Source of the DNA: JAEXNA01 sp041676625
GTDB lineage: Bacteria; Vulcanimicrobiota; Xenobia; Xenobiales; JADMJV01
Assembly (NCBI GenBank): GCA_041676625.1
Contig: JBAYRN010000007.1
Span: 22,576-86,575 of the forward strand
DNA: 64,000 bases
Direction: 5' to 3'
The first letter of the stretch is position 1. The number at the start of each line of letters is the position of its first letter. Shown in pieces: positions 1 through 8,631 of the stretch. The notes under the pieces were generated by a model. It worked only from the letters and a program-made list of their open reading frames with translations. It was not told the origin of the DNA and did no database searches. The translations under genes and the position numbers were made by a program.

Positions 1-2037
1 TTTGCCTCAGCGGTGGAAAAGAACCCGGAGTTCGGAGAGGCCTTCCTGGAACTCGGCAAGACCGAACTCAGCCTGGGCCTCTTTGATGATGCCCACGATC
101 ACCTCGAAGAGTCGATGAATTATCTCAGTTCTCGCTACGAACCGCTGATGAATCTTGCTGACCTTTACCAGCAGGCGGAGCAGCCCAAGGACGTGATCAC
201 CTGTCTCCTGGATATCCTGGAAGACTTTCCACGGGAAACCAACGTCCGCTGCAGACTGGCTTTGCTCTACTGTCAGTTGGGAGAGATCAATAAAGCGCTG
301 GCCGCGTATCGCACCGCTCTCAAGTATGACCCCAACAATCTGGCTGCGAACCGCCAACTGGGGCTGCTGCTGGCGGCCGAGGGATCGGAGGATCAGGCGA
401 TCCACTATCTGGAGATCGTAACGCGGTTAGACTCCAACGACGGCCACATCCGGGGGCTTTTGGGTAAGCTCTACTCATCCAGAGGCCAGTTCCGCCAGGC
501 TGAAGACTCCTTCAGTAGAGCGATCGAGCTGCGGCCGAAAGACCCCGATCTCCGAGTGGAAATGAGCAATCTGTATTGCCAACAAGGACGCCTGGACAAG
601 GCCACTCAGGTGCTGCAGAAGACTCTCACCAAGGCGTCCGGACACCTCGCTGCAAGTCGCTTGTTGGCGCAGGTCCGCTTGGATTCAGGGGATCTAGGCG
701 GGGCCAGGGCTTGTCTGGAAGAAGCCATCGTTTACCATCCTGAAGATGAGCGGCTGCATCGGCAACTCGGTGAAGTCTATCTGATGCAGTCCAATCTGGA
801 TGGTGCCCTCAACTGCTTTGAGAAAGTGGTGGAACTGCGACCGGATTGTGCCAGGATGCGGAATCAGCTGGGCCGGCTTTACCTGAAAAAGAACTATGAC
901 GAAAAGTCCATCGTGGAGTATTCCGAAGCGGTCAGCCTTCATCCCCTGGAGCCAACCTATCGAGAGGACCTGGGGATGGCCTACTACGTGACCGGAAAGC
1001 TGCCCGAAGCAGCGGCAGAACTCCATAAAGCCACCCGCCTGGACGGTCGAAACGCCGATTATTTTAAAGCTCTCGGGTTCATATACGGGGAGTTAGACAA
1101 TCCCGACCAGGCGGTGGACCACTTCAAGTACGCCTTGCACCTGGACCCGAACGACTCCCGGACCCTGGCTTCCCTGGCCCGGGTAAGAATGGGCCAGGGG
1201 CTGGCCAACGCCGCGGTGGAACTGTATCAAAGCGCCTTGCAGTTGGAGCCCGGACTCACCATTCTTCATCTTCATCTGGCCAGGGCGCTGGCTGCCGCCG
1301 GCAAGAGCCAGGAGGCGGTGAAGTCTTTTCGAGACTTCGCCGCAACGGTGGGTGAGAAGGCCGACTCCCAGTTGCTTTCGAGCGTGTTCGTGGAGATGGG
1401 CCAAACACTCTTTGAAACCGGTGATGCAGGGCAAGCAGCCGAGGTCTTTCAGGCTGCCCTGGCTCACCCGGAGAGCCAGGCTCAAGCCCGGGTTGGTCTG
1501 GCCAGGGTTAGCCTGAGCCGCAGCGATTTTCGGGCTGCCGCCGGCCATCTGCAGCGAGCGTTGGAACTGGAGCCTCGAAACGCCGATGTCTGGCATACCT
1601 GGAGCATGCTGGCCGCTGAGGAAGGCAAATGGGCCGACGCGGTGTCGCGCATGGAGAGCGCCTTGAAACTCAAAGCCGACGACCCGGAACTCTGGATCCA
1701 GATGGGGCGGTGTTATCGAAAAGCTGGTCGAGCCGACGACGCGGACCGCACCTTTACCAAGGCTGCCGAGCGTTTTCCCGAGGACAAAGCCAGGTTTCTA
1801 TGGCTCAGGGGGAGGCTTGCTATCCGCAAAAAAGACTGGAGTTCCGCCTACGGCATGCTCCAGGCTTCGTTCGATCTGGCTCCCGGCTCCTGGCGGGTGC
1901 ACGAAGATATGGCTCAGGTCTGTCTGGGCCTCCAAAATTGGGGGCAGGCCGAGGAACACATTCGTAAAGCAGAAGAGTTGGCACCGGCGGGTAAAAAGGC
2001 CTCTGTGCGCCAACTCCTGAGTCGATTACCCTCCTAG
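1..2037 (+). CDS. Large tetratricopeptide (TPR) repeat protein, 5' end outside window
   Basis: The frame is already open at base 1 and encodes at least 678 residues, so the real start lies upstream. Nearly all of the visible protein is made of 34-residue TPR units, about 18-19 of them. They show the family pattern: small residues at the helix-helix contacts and a recurring proline-containing turn (for example LRPKDPDLRVEMSNLYCQQG and LDPNDSRTLASLARVRMGQG). TPR arrays are protein-binding superhelices, and nothing here is catalytic. The C-terminus ends shortly after the last repeat with a basic tail. Its stop codon lies in the palindrome CTAG, which also supplies the stop of the convergent pseudopilin gene. 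The pseudopilin next door makes a role in pilus or secretion assembly possible, but that is inference from position only. Confidence 0.9.
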   Translation, partial: FASAVEKNPEFGEAFLELGKTELSLGLFDDAHDHLEESMNYLSSRYEPLMNLADLYQQAEQPKDVITCLLDILEDFPRETNVRCRLALLYCQLGEINKALAAYRTALKYDPNNLAANRQLGLLLAAEGSEDQAIHYLEIVTRLDSNDGHIRGLLGKLYSSRGQFRQAEDSFSRAIELRPKDPDLRVEMSNLYCQQGRLDKATQVLQKTLTKASGHLAASRLLAQVRLDSGDLGGARACLEEAIVYHPEDERLHRQLGEVYLMQSNLDGALNCFEKVVELRPDCARMRNQLGRLYLKKNYDEKSIVEYSEAVSLHPLEPTYREDLGMAYYVTGKLPEAAAELHKATRLDGRNADYFKALGFIYGELDNPDQAVDHFKYALHLDPNDSRTLASLARVRMGQGLANAAVELYQSALQLEPGLTILHLHLARALAAAGKSQEAVKSFRDFAATVGEKADSQLLSSVFVEMGQTLFETGDAGQAAEVFQAALAHPESQAQARVGLARVSLSRSDFRAAAGHLQRALELEPRNADVWHTWSMLAAEEGKWADAVSRMESALKLKADDPELWIQMGRCYRKAGRADDADRTFTKAAERFPEDKARFLWLRGRLAIRKKDWSSAYGMLQASFDLAPGSWRVHEDMAQVCLGLQNWGQAEEHIRKAEELAPAGKKASVRQLLSRLPS

Positions 2038-2480
2038 TTGTCGGGTTTGTAGACGCTGATCATTCCCGAGTTCGACTGAGGATATTCAGGATCGCAAAGT
2101 CCCACACCCAACTGCACCGAGTGGTCACCGGGACATTTCAAGAGATACTCGGAATTGTCGTCCGATGGGGTATAAGAAGCGGTATAAGACGCCTCGTTGG
2201 TCGGGCAAGTAGGAATGGCCTTGATGAAAGGCTTGGCTGGGTCGATGATGGTGACCAGATCCTCCGGGTACAGGTTCTTGTTTTCCAGGGAGTACAGCTG
2301 AAGCGCGGTGGAGATGTTTCGCTCGTTCTGGACGCAAGCCGAGTGGTAGGTCTTGAAACGACCTCGGATTAGGACGGGGGTAAGTATAGCCGCCAGAATC
2401 CCAAAAATGGCAATAACAATCATGAGTTCGATGAGCGTGAAACCCTGGCTCCCACCCCGAACAGCGCTCTTTCTTAGCAT
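2034..2480 (-). CDS. Type II secretion/type IV pilus pseudopilin
   Basis: The protein has a textbook class III leader: a short basic N-terminus, then GFTLIELMIVIAIFGILAA, with the prepilin peptidase site after the Gly and Glu at +5. A globular domain of about 110 residues follows with four or five cysteines (near ACVQN, PTCPT, KCPGD, GLCDP), which suggests disulphide-bonded GspG-like folding outside the membrane. The start at 2480 is chosen because GGGAG lies 8 bases upstream; an ATG five codons earlier (2495) has no comparable ribosome site and would contain it. It is convergent with the TPR gene (stop codons share CTAG) and divergent from the SPOR-domain gene. GspF-like and pilin-like genes occur near the right edge of the window, so the machine is probably encoded at several loci. 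Confidence 0.85.
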   Translation of the reverse strand: MLRKSAVRGGSQGFTLIELMIVIAIFGILAAILTPVLIRGRFKTYHSACVQNERNISTALQLYSLENKNLYPEDLVTIIDPAKPFIKAIPTCPTNEASYTASYTPSDDNSEYLLKCPGDHSVQLGVGLCDPEYPQSNSGMISVYKPDN

Positions 2481-2671
2481 ACACTTTACTCCCATTTCAG
2501 CGATTTCGTAGTTTCTCTTCCGATCTCTCGGTCGGTAAGCGACTGTTGTTCGGCAGGAGATCCACTCTGTAATCGTTTATACCCGCTCAACCGAATTTCG
2601 GACACGCCGAGATGTCATTGAAACAACCTCGACAGGAGGTTGTTAAAGGATCGAAACGGATTGGGATACTC

Positions 2672-3418
2672 ATGATAACAGAAACGAAGAGATTAAATTG
2701 GAAGAGTGTCGCGATGGCGGCCGTGGGCACGCTGTTCATGACTCTGGCTGTCCTGCTGCCCGCGGAGAGTCAGTCGTCCAGCAGTGACTACGCCATTCTC
2801 ATCGTGGGAGACGAAGGCACCGCCGAGATGTTGAGGGAGGAGAAGGTTCTGATCAACGAGATGGCTGTTCGAATTCGCCAGCAGACCCCCGAGCAGAGGC
2901 TTCCCATCTACAGCTATCACTTCAATAAGGAACGGGAAAGGGCATACTGCGAGAATAAGCTCAATGTACTCAGCGAAGACCTGCTGTTTGTCGGAATCGT
3001 CAAGCTCAAAGATAAGGTTCCGCTGAAGGTCGTCTATCGGGTGGACCGGATCACCAACCCGGCCAGGGCTGCCAAGGACATCCTCGTCCGGGCAGAAGAG
3101 ATCCTGGCGGAAGCCTCACCCCAGCCCACCGTCTCCGAGAGTCCCGCTCCGGTAAACACTCCCGCCACCGTAACCAACCGGGGCTTCAGAGTGCAATTGG
3201 GCTCTTTTGCCAAACTCGAGTTTGCCCAGAAGAAAGTGGCTGATGCCAACCGGGCTGCCCTGAAGGTCGCGGTTGTTGAACTCGATGGACCCGACGGCGA
3301 TACCCTCTATAAAGTGCTGTCACCAGTTTTTTCTGAACGGACCGATGCCGACGCCATGTTGGCGAAGTTTCACGAAGCGGGATTCGAGGAAGCGTTCCTG
3401 ACTCGCGTGAGTGAGTAG
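2672..3418 (+). CDS. Exported/membrane-anchored protein with C-terminal SPOR domain
   Basis: 248 residues. An N-terminal hydrophobic stretch (about residues 12-30, MAAVGTLFMTLAVLLPAES) is a signal peptide or anchor. The middle part (about 35-150) is unrecognised. A Pro/Thr-rich linker leads to a C-terminal SPOR-type domain of about 75 residues starting GFRVQLGSFAKLEFAQKKVA. SPOR domains bind denuded septal glycan strands in peptidoglycan, so a periplasmic, wall-associated role is likely; this is family knowledge. The start ATG at 2672 is preferred over an in-frame ATG at 2612 because the latter would place 20 hydrophilic residues before the signal. The AGGAGG at 2634-2639 fits neither start well. 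The 3' end overlaps priA by 8 bases, so the two are probably co-transcribed. Confidence 0.75.
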   Translation: MITETKRLNWKSVAMAAVGTLFMTLAVLLPAESQSSSSDYAILIVGDEGTAEMLREEKVLINEMAVRIRQQTPEQRLPIYSYHFNKERERAYCENKLNVLSEDLLFVGIVKLKDKVPLKVVYRVDRITNPARAAKDILVRAEEILAEASPQPTVSESPAPVNTPATVTNRGFRVQLGSFAKLEFAQKKVADANRAALKVAVVELDGPDGDTLYKVLSPVFSERTDADAMLAKFHEAGFEEAFLTRVSE

Positions 3419-5408
3419 CCCGGAGTTTGTCAATGTCGTGATCGACGGAAGCGCTCCTTATCTGGATCGCTTCTTTACTTACAGCGTACCTGCCGAACTC
3501 CGCTCAGAACTAGCTCTCGGGCAGTACATCAAGGTCCCCTGGGGAAAGAAAACTCGGGCTGCCTTTGTGGCTGAGTTCGCCTCTGCGATTCCGCTGGAAC
3601 TGGAGCGCTCTGAGATCAAGCCGATCGAACAGATACTAGAATCGAGGTCCCTGATCGCACCGGAAGTATGGACTATGATTCGCTGGCTCCGCGTTTTTTA
3701 TTTCAGCACCTGGCCCCAGGCCGTGCGATGTGTGCTTCCAGGACCGGTCTTGCAGGGGCTGCGCCGGGGTACGGAGTCACGCACCCGGGTGGATAACGAT
3801 GACTTTCAGGTGGAGGAGACCCCGCTGGAGTTGACGTCCGACCAGGAGCGGGTCTGGAGAGCTTTTTCAGAGCAGCGCGAGAAGGGAGACACCTTCTTGC
3901 TTCACGGCGTCACCGGCAGTGGGAAAACCGAGATCTATTTGCGAGCCACTGCTGCCTGCCTCAACCGGGGCCAGACCGCCCTCGTCCTGGTGCCGGAGGT
4001 TGCCCTGACCCCCCAAACCCAGGCTCGCTATATCCGAAGATTCGGGTCCCAGGTCAGTATTTTGCATAGTGGCCTGACCGGTGCTCAGCGCCGGGAGCAG
4101 TGGTGGAGGATCGCAGGAGGGGGGGCCAGGGTGGTGGTGGGAACCCGCTCGGCGGTCTTCGCTCCCCTGAAGTCCCTGGGCTTGATCGTCATCGATGAGG
4201 AGCACGACCCTTCTTATAAGCAGAATGCTGAACTGCGATATCACGCCCGGCAGGTGGCCGCTTGGAAATCCAGACACACGGGTTGCTCGCTGCTTCTCGG
4301 CAGCGCGACCCCATGCCTTGAAAGTTACACCCTGGCTCAACAAGGGCGATACCGACTGTTGGAACTGCCGAACCGAGTCTCCGGACAGCCTCTACCTCAG
4401 GTTCGCCTGCTCAAAGGTCACGGGCTTCCCCATGAAGCCCTGACGGCACTGTCGATGAGGCTGGAGCGGGGGGAGCAAGCCGTCATTTTGCTAAACCGCC
4501 GGGGGTTCTCCAATTATCTCCAGTGCTTTCATTGTGGCTGGGTACCCGAGTGTCGGAGTTGCAGCATATCCTTGACCTATCACCAATCGGATCGTTCCAT
4601 GCGCTGTCACTACTGCGGGGCCCAGCATCCGGCGCCGGACCACTGCGGCGATTGTGGAGGTACCGCGCTGGAATATCCCGGACGGGGTACGGAGCGGCTG
4701 GAAAAGGAGTTGCAAGCGCGCCTGCCTGCCCTCCGGGTGGCCCGGCTGGATCGCGACACGGTGGGGGGGAAGAGCTCGGTCTTCAGTAAGACCTTCAAGG
4801 CTTTCGAAAAGGGTGAGCTGGATTGTCTTCTGGGCACCCAGATGGTGGCCAAGGGTCTGGACTTTCCCAGGGTGACGCTGGTCCTGGTGCTGGAAGCCGA
4901 CACGGGGCTGCATCTTCCTGATTTTCGGGCCGCCGAACGGACCTTTTCGCTGCTGACCCAGGTGGCAGGACGATCGGGTCGAGGTGAAGCGCCGGGTGAG
5001 GTGTTGCTGGTCTGCCGCAAGCCTGACTCTCCGGTCTTTCAGCAGGTCTTGAACCACGACTGGCATAACTTCGTGACCTCGGAGCAGGCGCTCCGGCAAG
5101 CCTTCCGCTACCCTCCCTATAGCCGCCTGTTACGGATTTTGTTGAGCGATGAAAAGCCGGAAAGGCTGGAGGAGGCAGCGGAAAAGCTCAGGAGTTGGTT
5201 CGACCGAGAATTGGCGGGTGGTCCGGTAGAAGCCCTGGGTCCTTCCCCCTGTCCGCTGGAGAAGCTCAAGGGGCGCTATCGCTGGCATGCCCTGCTACGC
5301 GCCCCCGGGGTGCAGGATCTCCAGGCCGCCGTCCGAAAACTGGCTCCTACTCTGGATGTAGGCAAGACTCGTTTTACTTTCGATCCCGACCCTCTGGATC
5401 TTTTGTAG
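3411..5408 (+). CDS. priA: Primosomal replication restart helicase PriA
   Basis: 665 residues, slightly short of the 730 usual in Proteobacteria. PriA is a 3'-5' superfamily 2 DNA helicase that reloads the replisome at stalled forks. The N-terminal DNA-binding domain (residues 5-110) is followed by Walker A GVTGSGKT (166-173), the DEEH box (262-265) and the eight-cysteine zinc module with Cys at 372, 375, 381, 384, 399, 402, 412 and 415. The helicase C motifs follow (GTQMVAKGLDFP, QVAGRSGRGE). The start is GTG at 3411, overlapping the previous stop by 8 bases; this is the only sensible start before the conserved N-terminal sequence FVNVVIDG. def and fmt lie just downstream, the priA-def-fmt order common in bacteria. 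Confidence 0.97.
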   Translation: MSSPEFVNVVIDGSAPYLDRFFTYSVPAELRSELALGQYIKVPWGKKTRAAFVAEFASAIPLELERSEIKPIEQILESRSLIAPEVWTMIRWLRVFYFSTWPQAVRCVLPGPVLQGLRRGTESRTRVDNDDFQVEETPLELTSDQERVWRAFSEQREKGDTFLLHGVTGSGKTEIYLRATAACLNRGQTALVLVPEVALTPQTQARYIRRFGSQVSILHSGLTGAQRREQWWRIAGGGARVVVGTRSAVFAPLKSLGLIVIDEEHDPSYKQNAELRYHARQVAAWKSRHTGCSLLLGSATPCLESYTLAQQGRYRLLELPNRVSGQPLPQVRLLKGHGLPHEALTALSMRLERGEQAVILLNRRGFSNYLQCFHCGWVPECRSCSISLTYHQSDRSMRCHYCGAQHPAPDHCGDCGGTALEYPGRGTERLEKELQARLPALRVARLDRDTVGGKSSVFSKTFKAFEKGELDCLLGTQMVAKGLDFPRVTLVLVLEADTGLHLPDFRAAERTFSLLTQVAGRSGRGEAPGEVLLVCRKPDSPVFQQVLNHDWHNFVTSEQALRQAFRYPPYSRLLRILLSDEKPERLEEAAEKLRSWFDRELAGGPVEALGPSPCPLEKLKGRYRWHALLRAPGVQDLQAAVRKLAPTLDVGKTRFTFDPDPLDLL

Positions 5409-5468
5409 GCAGTGGCGTCGCAGAGAAACCTTTTTTATCAGTTCGTGCTCAACTACTCGGAGGTATTT

Positions 5469-5912
5469 ATGACCCAGAAATTTAGCAAAAGCGGCCTCGG
5501 CCTTCTGCTCGCCCTCGTCTTTGTGCTGGCTCCTGTGTGGGCCGCCGAAAGGATCAAGACGGACGGCACCAACAAGAACAGCCCCATCAAGATCGACAGC
5601 CTCGACTTTATGGATTCGGGGTACGGACTTCCCGGGCCCAATTCCGAGATCAGAACCTCGGTGACGGTGCGCAACACCTCCCGGGAGGACGACCTGAAGA
5701 ACGTGGTCATCAAGTTGCAAATGAAGCTGCCAGGGGGAGACGTGGTGCAGGAGTGGACTCAGAAACTGCCCACCATGAAAAAAGGTGAAGTGGTGACCTT
5801 TGATCCAGGTACGGTTTACTACAACTACAGCTTCAACAATCTGCAACCGGCGGTGGAAGTTGAGCACGACAAGCCTGAAGAGAAAAAAGGCGAAGAGAAG
5901 AAGGATCTGTAG
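5469..5912 (+). CDS. Small exported protein of unknown function
   Basis: 147 residues. I do not recognise the family. A clear Sec signal peptide is present (basic MTQKFSKSG, hydrophobic LGLLLALVFVLAPVWA, likely cut after WAA). The mature part contains a predicted beta-sandwich-like stretch (TSVTVRNTSREDDLKNVVIK) reminiscent of periplasmic CARDB/DUF-type beta domains. It ends in a highly charged Lys/Glu tail (KPEEKKGEEKKDL). ATG 5469 is chosen over an upstream in-frame start at 5412 because GGAGG at 5459-5463 sits at proper spacing and the signal peptide begins there. It is inserted between priA and def in the same direction with small gaps, so it is probably in the same transcript. Confidence 0.7.
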   Translation: MTQKFSKSGLGLLLALVFVLAPVWAAERIKTDGTNKNSPIKIDSLDFMDSGYGLPGPNSEIRTSVTVRNTSREDDLKNVVIKLQMKLPGGDVVQEWTQKLPTMKKGEVVTFDPGTVYYNYSFNNLQPAVEVEHDKPEEKKGEEKKDL

Positions 5913-5914
5913 AT

Positions 5915-6409
5915 TTGCCCGTTCTTCCTCTCAAGTACGTCGGTGAGAAAGTCCTCCGACGCAAGGCCACTCGGGTCGCCGAGATCGACAAACCGCTACA
6001 ACGCTTGCTGGACGACATGGTGGAAACCATGTACGCCGCCCAGGGGATCGGCTTGGCCGGTCCCCAGATCGGTGTTTCCCGAAGGATCATCGTGGTCGAC
6101 GCCGGTGACGGCCCGCTTCAGTTGATCAATCCACGGATCGTGGATCACAAGGGGCGGGCCGTGGGGACGGAGGGTTGCCTCTCCATCCCCAGCATCTACG
6201 GTGAGGTCGAACGCTGGAAAGACGTGGTGGTCAAGGCTCTGAACCCGAAAGGCGAACCGGTGACCTACGAAGCCGGTGGACTCTTCGCGGTGGTCTTGCA
6301 GCACGAGATCGACCACCTGGATGGTAGGCTTTTCACCGATCTGGCCACCGGATTGGTCGACGCCGTGGCCATCGACCGCCAGCACTCCGAAGAGGAGGGG
6401 GACGAATGA
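5915..6409 (+). CDS. def: Peptide deformylase
   Basis: 164 residues. The enzyme removes the formyl group from the N-terminal methionine of new proteins. The three metal-site motifs are visible: motif I GIGLAGPQ (44-51, with Gly49 replacing the second Ala of the consensus GxGxAAxQ), motif II EGCLS (86-90, metal ligand Cys88) and motif III HEIDH (130-134, two His ligands and catalytic Glu). The start is TTG at 5915, two bases after the previous stop; it gives the normal N-terminus (MPVLPLKYV). The stop overlaps the fmt start by 4 bases (ATGA), so translation of the two is coupled. The pair def-fmt acts on the same formyl-methionine cycle. Confidence 0.96.
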   Translation: MPVLPLKYVGEKVLRRKATRVAEIDKPLQRLLDDMVETMYAAQGIGLAGPQIGVSRRIIVVDAGDGPLQLINPRIVDHKGRAVGTEGCLSIPSIYGEVERWKDVVVKALNPKGEPVTYEAGGLFAVVLQHEIDHLDGRLFTDLATGLVDAVAIDRQHSEEEGDE

Positions 6410-7371
6410 GGACGATCTTTATGGGCTCTCCCGAGTTTGCCGTGGCCTCTTTGGAGAAGGTTCACGAACTGACCGATCTCCAGGCGGTCTACACCCAGCC
6501 CGACAAGATCCGGGGCCGCCGGGGCAACAAGCTCGAGCCCACCGCTGTCAAGAAAAGGGCTTTGGAACTCGGTCTGCCGGTTCACGAGCCGAAACGGATT
6601 CGGGACCCGGAGGTGATCGAGCAACTGCGGGCCTACCGGCCGGACGCCATCCTGGTGGTGGCTTATGCCAAGCTCATCCCTCCCGAGATCCTGGAATTGC
6701 CGGAGCACGGCTGCATCAACGTGCACCCTTCCCTATTGCCCAGGTATCGGGGAGCCATTCCGCTCCAGGCCTCGATCTTTCGTGGAGACACCGAGACCGG
6801 TGTCTGTACCTTTTTTATGGACGAGGGTTACGACACCGGGGACATCATCGTGACTCGGCACACCCACCTCGGAACGGATGAGAACTTCTCCGAATTGTCC
6901 GAGCGGCTGGCTCTGGTAGGGGCCGAAGTTCTGGGAGAGACCATCGAGTTGCTTCGAAGTGGGCGTCCGGTACCCCGGTTCAAGCAGCCTGCCGAGGCTG
7001 AAGGGGGCTACACCAAGCCGCTTCAGAAGGACGACTTGAAGCTGGACTGGACCCAGGACGCCGAGAGGGTCCGAAACCGGATAAGGGGTCTTGCGGAGGT
7101 ACCGGGAGCGGGCACGACTTTGGGCAACGGTGAGGCCTTAAAGATCGCAGCGGCGAGTCTGGCCGCCGAGGAGTATCAAGGGCGACCTGGGGAAGTCCTG
7201 GGTGTGGTGAAGGGGCGGGGGCCGGTCATCGCCTGCGGGCGAGGCGCTCTCGTTTTAGAGAAGGTGAAGCCGGCCGGCAAGGGCTGGATGGATGGTCTGG
7301 GGCTTTGGAACGGCAAGAGAGTGGAAAAAGGCCATTTTTTGGGCAGGGAAGCATCGGTCAGCGCGACTTGA
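6406..7371 (+). CDS. fmt: Methionyl-tRNA formyltransferase
   Basis: 321 residues, normal length. It formylates Met-tRNA(fMet) with 10-formyl-tetrahydrofolate so that initiation factor 2 selects it. The N-terminal Rossmann domain begins MRTIFMGSPEFAVASL. The folate/catalytic segment reads INVHPSLLPRYRGAIPLQ with the catalytic Asn-His, and the catalytic Asp lies in DEGYDTGDII. The C-terminal OB-like tRNA-binding domain covers roughly 205-315. The start ATG 6406 overlaps def by 4 bases. The 3' end overlaps the convergent rlmN gene by 14 bases, so there is no room for a dedicated terminator between them. Confidence 0.97.
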   Translation: MRTIFMGSPEFAVASLEKVHELTDLQAVYTQPDKIRGRRGNKLEPTAVKKRALELGLPVHEPKRIRDPEVIEQLRAYRPDAILVVAYAKLIPPEILELPEHGCINVHPSLLPRYRGAIPLQASIFRGDTETGVCTFFMDEGYDTGDIIVTRHTHLGTDENFSELSERLALVGAEVLGETIELLRSGRPVPRFKQPAEAEGGYTKPLQKDDLKLDWTQDAERVRNRIRGLAEVPGAGTTLGNGEALKIAAASLAAEEYQGRPGEVLGVVKGRGPVIACGRGALVLEKVKPAGKGWMDGLGLWNGKRVEKGHFLGREASVSAT

Positions 7372-8485
7372 GATTTCTCAGTCTCAGTTGACCGCAAGCG
7401 GCGTCGATATCGGCGCCCTTTTCTCTTCTCACCGTGCACTTGATGCCGCGCTGCTCCACGATGCTCTGAAACGCCCGGATGTTTTCCGGCTTGCTTCGCT
7501 GGTAAGAGACACCGTCCACCGGGTTCCAGGGAATCAGATTGACCAGGCTGTGAATCTGATGGTCGTTTAAGAGGCGCGCGAGTTCGGCGGCTTCCTCTCG
7601 CGAATCGTTGATCCCGTCGAGCAGGATGTATTCAAAGGTGATGCGGCGCCGGGTCTTGAGAAAATAACGGGCGCAGGCTTTCATCAACTCCTCCAGCTTC
7701 CAGCGCCGGTTGACCGGCATCATCTCCGAACGAAGCTCGTCTCGGACAGCGTGAAGACTGATGGCAAGGCGGATCGGCAAGCCCTCTTCGGCCAGTTGGT
7801 CGATCTGAGGGACCAGGCCCGAGGTGGAGATGGTGAGATGCCGGATGCCGATGTTCAGTCCGTGCGCGTGGTTGAGTAAACGGGCTGCCCTCAAGACCTC
7901 GTCGTAGTTGTGAAGCGGCTCCCCCAGCCCCATGAAGACCACGTTCGCCACTCTTTCATTGCGGGGGCGCAGAGCGTTTTGGATTCGGGTCACCTGCTCC
8001 ACGATCTCCCAGGTGCTCAAGTGCCGCTTGAGACCAGCCACCCCGGAGGCGCAAAAGTTGCAACCCATGGCACACCCCACCTGAGAGGAGATGCAGACCG
8101 CCAGGCGCCCCGGACCCATTTCCTCGAGGTAGCGCATTTGCACGCTCTCGACCTCTCCCCCCTGGGGCAGGTCGAAGAGGTACTTGGTGGTATCTCCGGC
8201 TTCACTCTCGGCCACCGTGCGGGTGGTGAGAGACGGCAGCACGGCGGTTTGCTCGAGTTTGTCCCGCAGCTTCCTGGAAAGGTCGGTCATGTGGGCAAAG
8301 TCTTCGACCCCTCGAGCGTAGATCCAGGCAAAGACCTGTCGGGCTCGGTATTTGGGCTCGCCGATCTCTCGAAAGAACTCCTCCATCTCCTGGAAGGTGA
8401 GATCCTTGAGATTGCGCTTGTCGCCCAGGACTCGTTCCTGGGGGTTGCGCGGCAGACGCTTGAAGAGAGGGGGCAGGGCTGTCAC
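7358..8485 (-). CDS. rlmN: 23S rRNA (adenine-2503-C2) / tRNA (adenine-37-C2) methyltransferase RlmN, radical SAM
   Basis: 375 residues with the GTG start at 8485. RlmN is a radical SAM enzyme that methylates A2503 of 23S rRNA and A37 of some tRNAs. Visible motifs are the iron-sulfur ligands CAMGCNFC, the GGTE-like region NVVFMGLGEPLHNYDEV, and the C-terminal ISLHAVRDELR and FEYILLDGIND segments. Catalytic Cys residues are expected in CISSQVGC and near the C-terminus (GIKCTVRREKG). The open frame extends 30 codons upstream, but this stretch has no family similarity and contains a strong promoter whose predicted first transcribed base is the G of this GTG. I infer a leaderless message. Confidence 0.95.
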   Translation of the reverse strand: MTALPPLFKRLPRNPQERVLGDKRNLKDLTFQEMEEFFREIGEPKYRARQVFAWIYARGVEDFAHMTDLSRKLRDKLEQTAVLPSLTTRTVAESEAGDTTKYLFDLPQGGEVESVQMRYLEEMGPGRLAVCISSQVGCAMGCNFCASGVAGLKRHLSTWEIVEQVTRIQNALRPRNERVANVVFMGLGEPLHNYDEVLRAARLLNHAHGLNIGIRHLTISTSGLVPQIDQLAEEGLPIRLAISLHAVRDELRSEMMPVNRRWKLEELMKACARYFLKTRRRITFEYILLDGINDSREEAAELARLLNDHQIHSLVNLIPWNPVDGVSYQRSKPENIRAFQSIVEQRGIKCTVRREKGADIDAACGQLRLRNLKSR

Positions 8486-8520
8486 GTTAGAAGTATAGGC
8501 ACCGGGCCCCGGACCGTCAA
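8485..8520 (-). promoter_or_regulatory. sigma70-type promoter of rlmN, leaderless
   Basis: On the minus strand TTGACG (8520-8515) and TATACT (8497-8492) are separated by exactly 17 bases. Counting 7 bases from the end of the -10 box puts +1 at 8485, which is the first base of the rlmN GTG codon. There is no ribosome site between. Confidence 0.7.
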
Positions 8521-8552
8521 TCAAGTGTGACAAACATGTTACATTTTCCATG

Positions 8553-8588
8553 TTGTGACCGGTAGAACTCGCCAATATAATAAGTTAT
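8553..8588 (+). promoter_or_regulatory. sigma70-type promoter of the giant-protein gene at 8632
   Basis: TTGTGA (8553-8558), a 17-base spacer, then a perfect TATAAT (8576-8581). Predicted +1 is near 8588, leaving a 44-base leader with a GGAAAGG ribosome site before the ATG at 8632. It lies back to back with the rlmN promoter; the -35 boxes are about 35 bases apart. Confidence 0.7.
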
Positions 8589-8631
8589 CCAACATTGTGG
8601 CCATTTTGGGTCCATAGCGGAAAGGTTTTCG

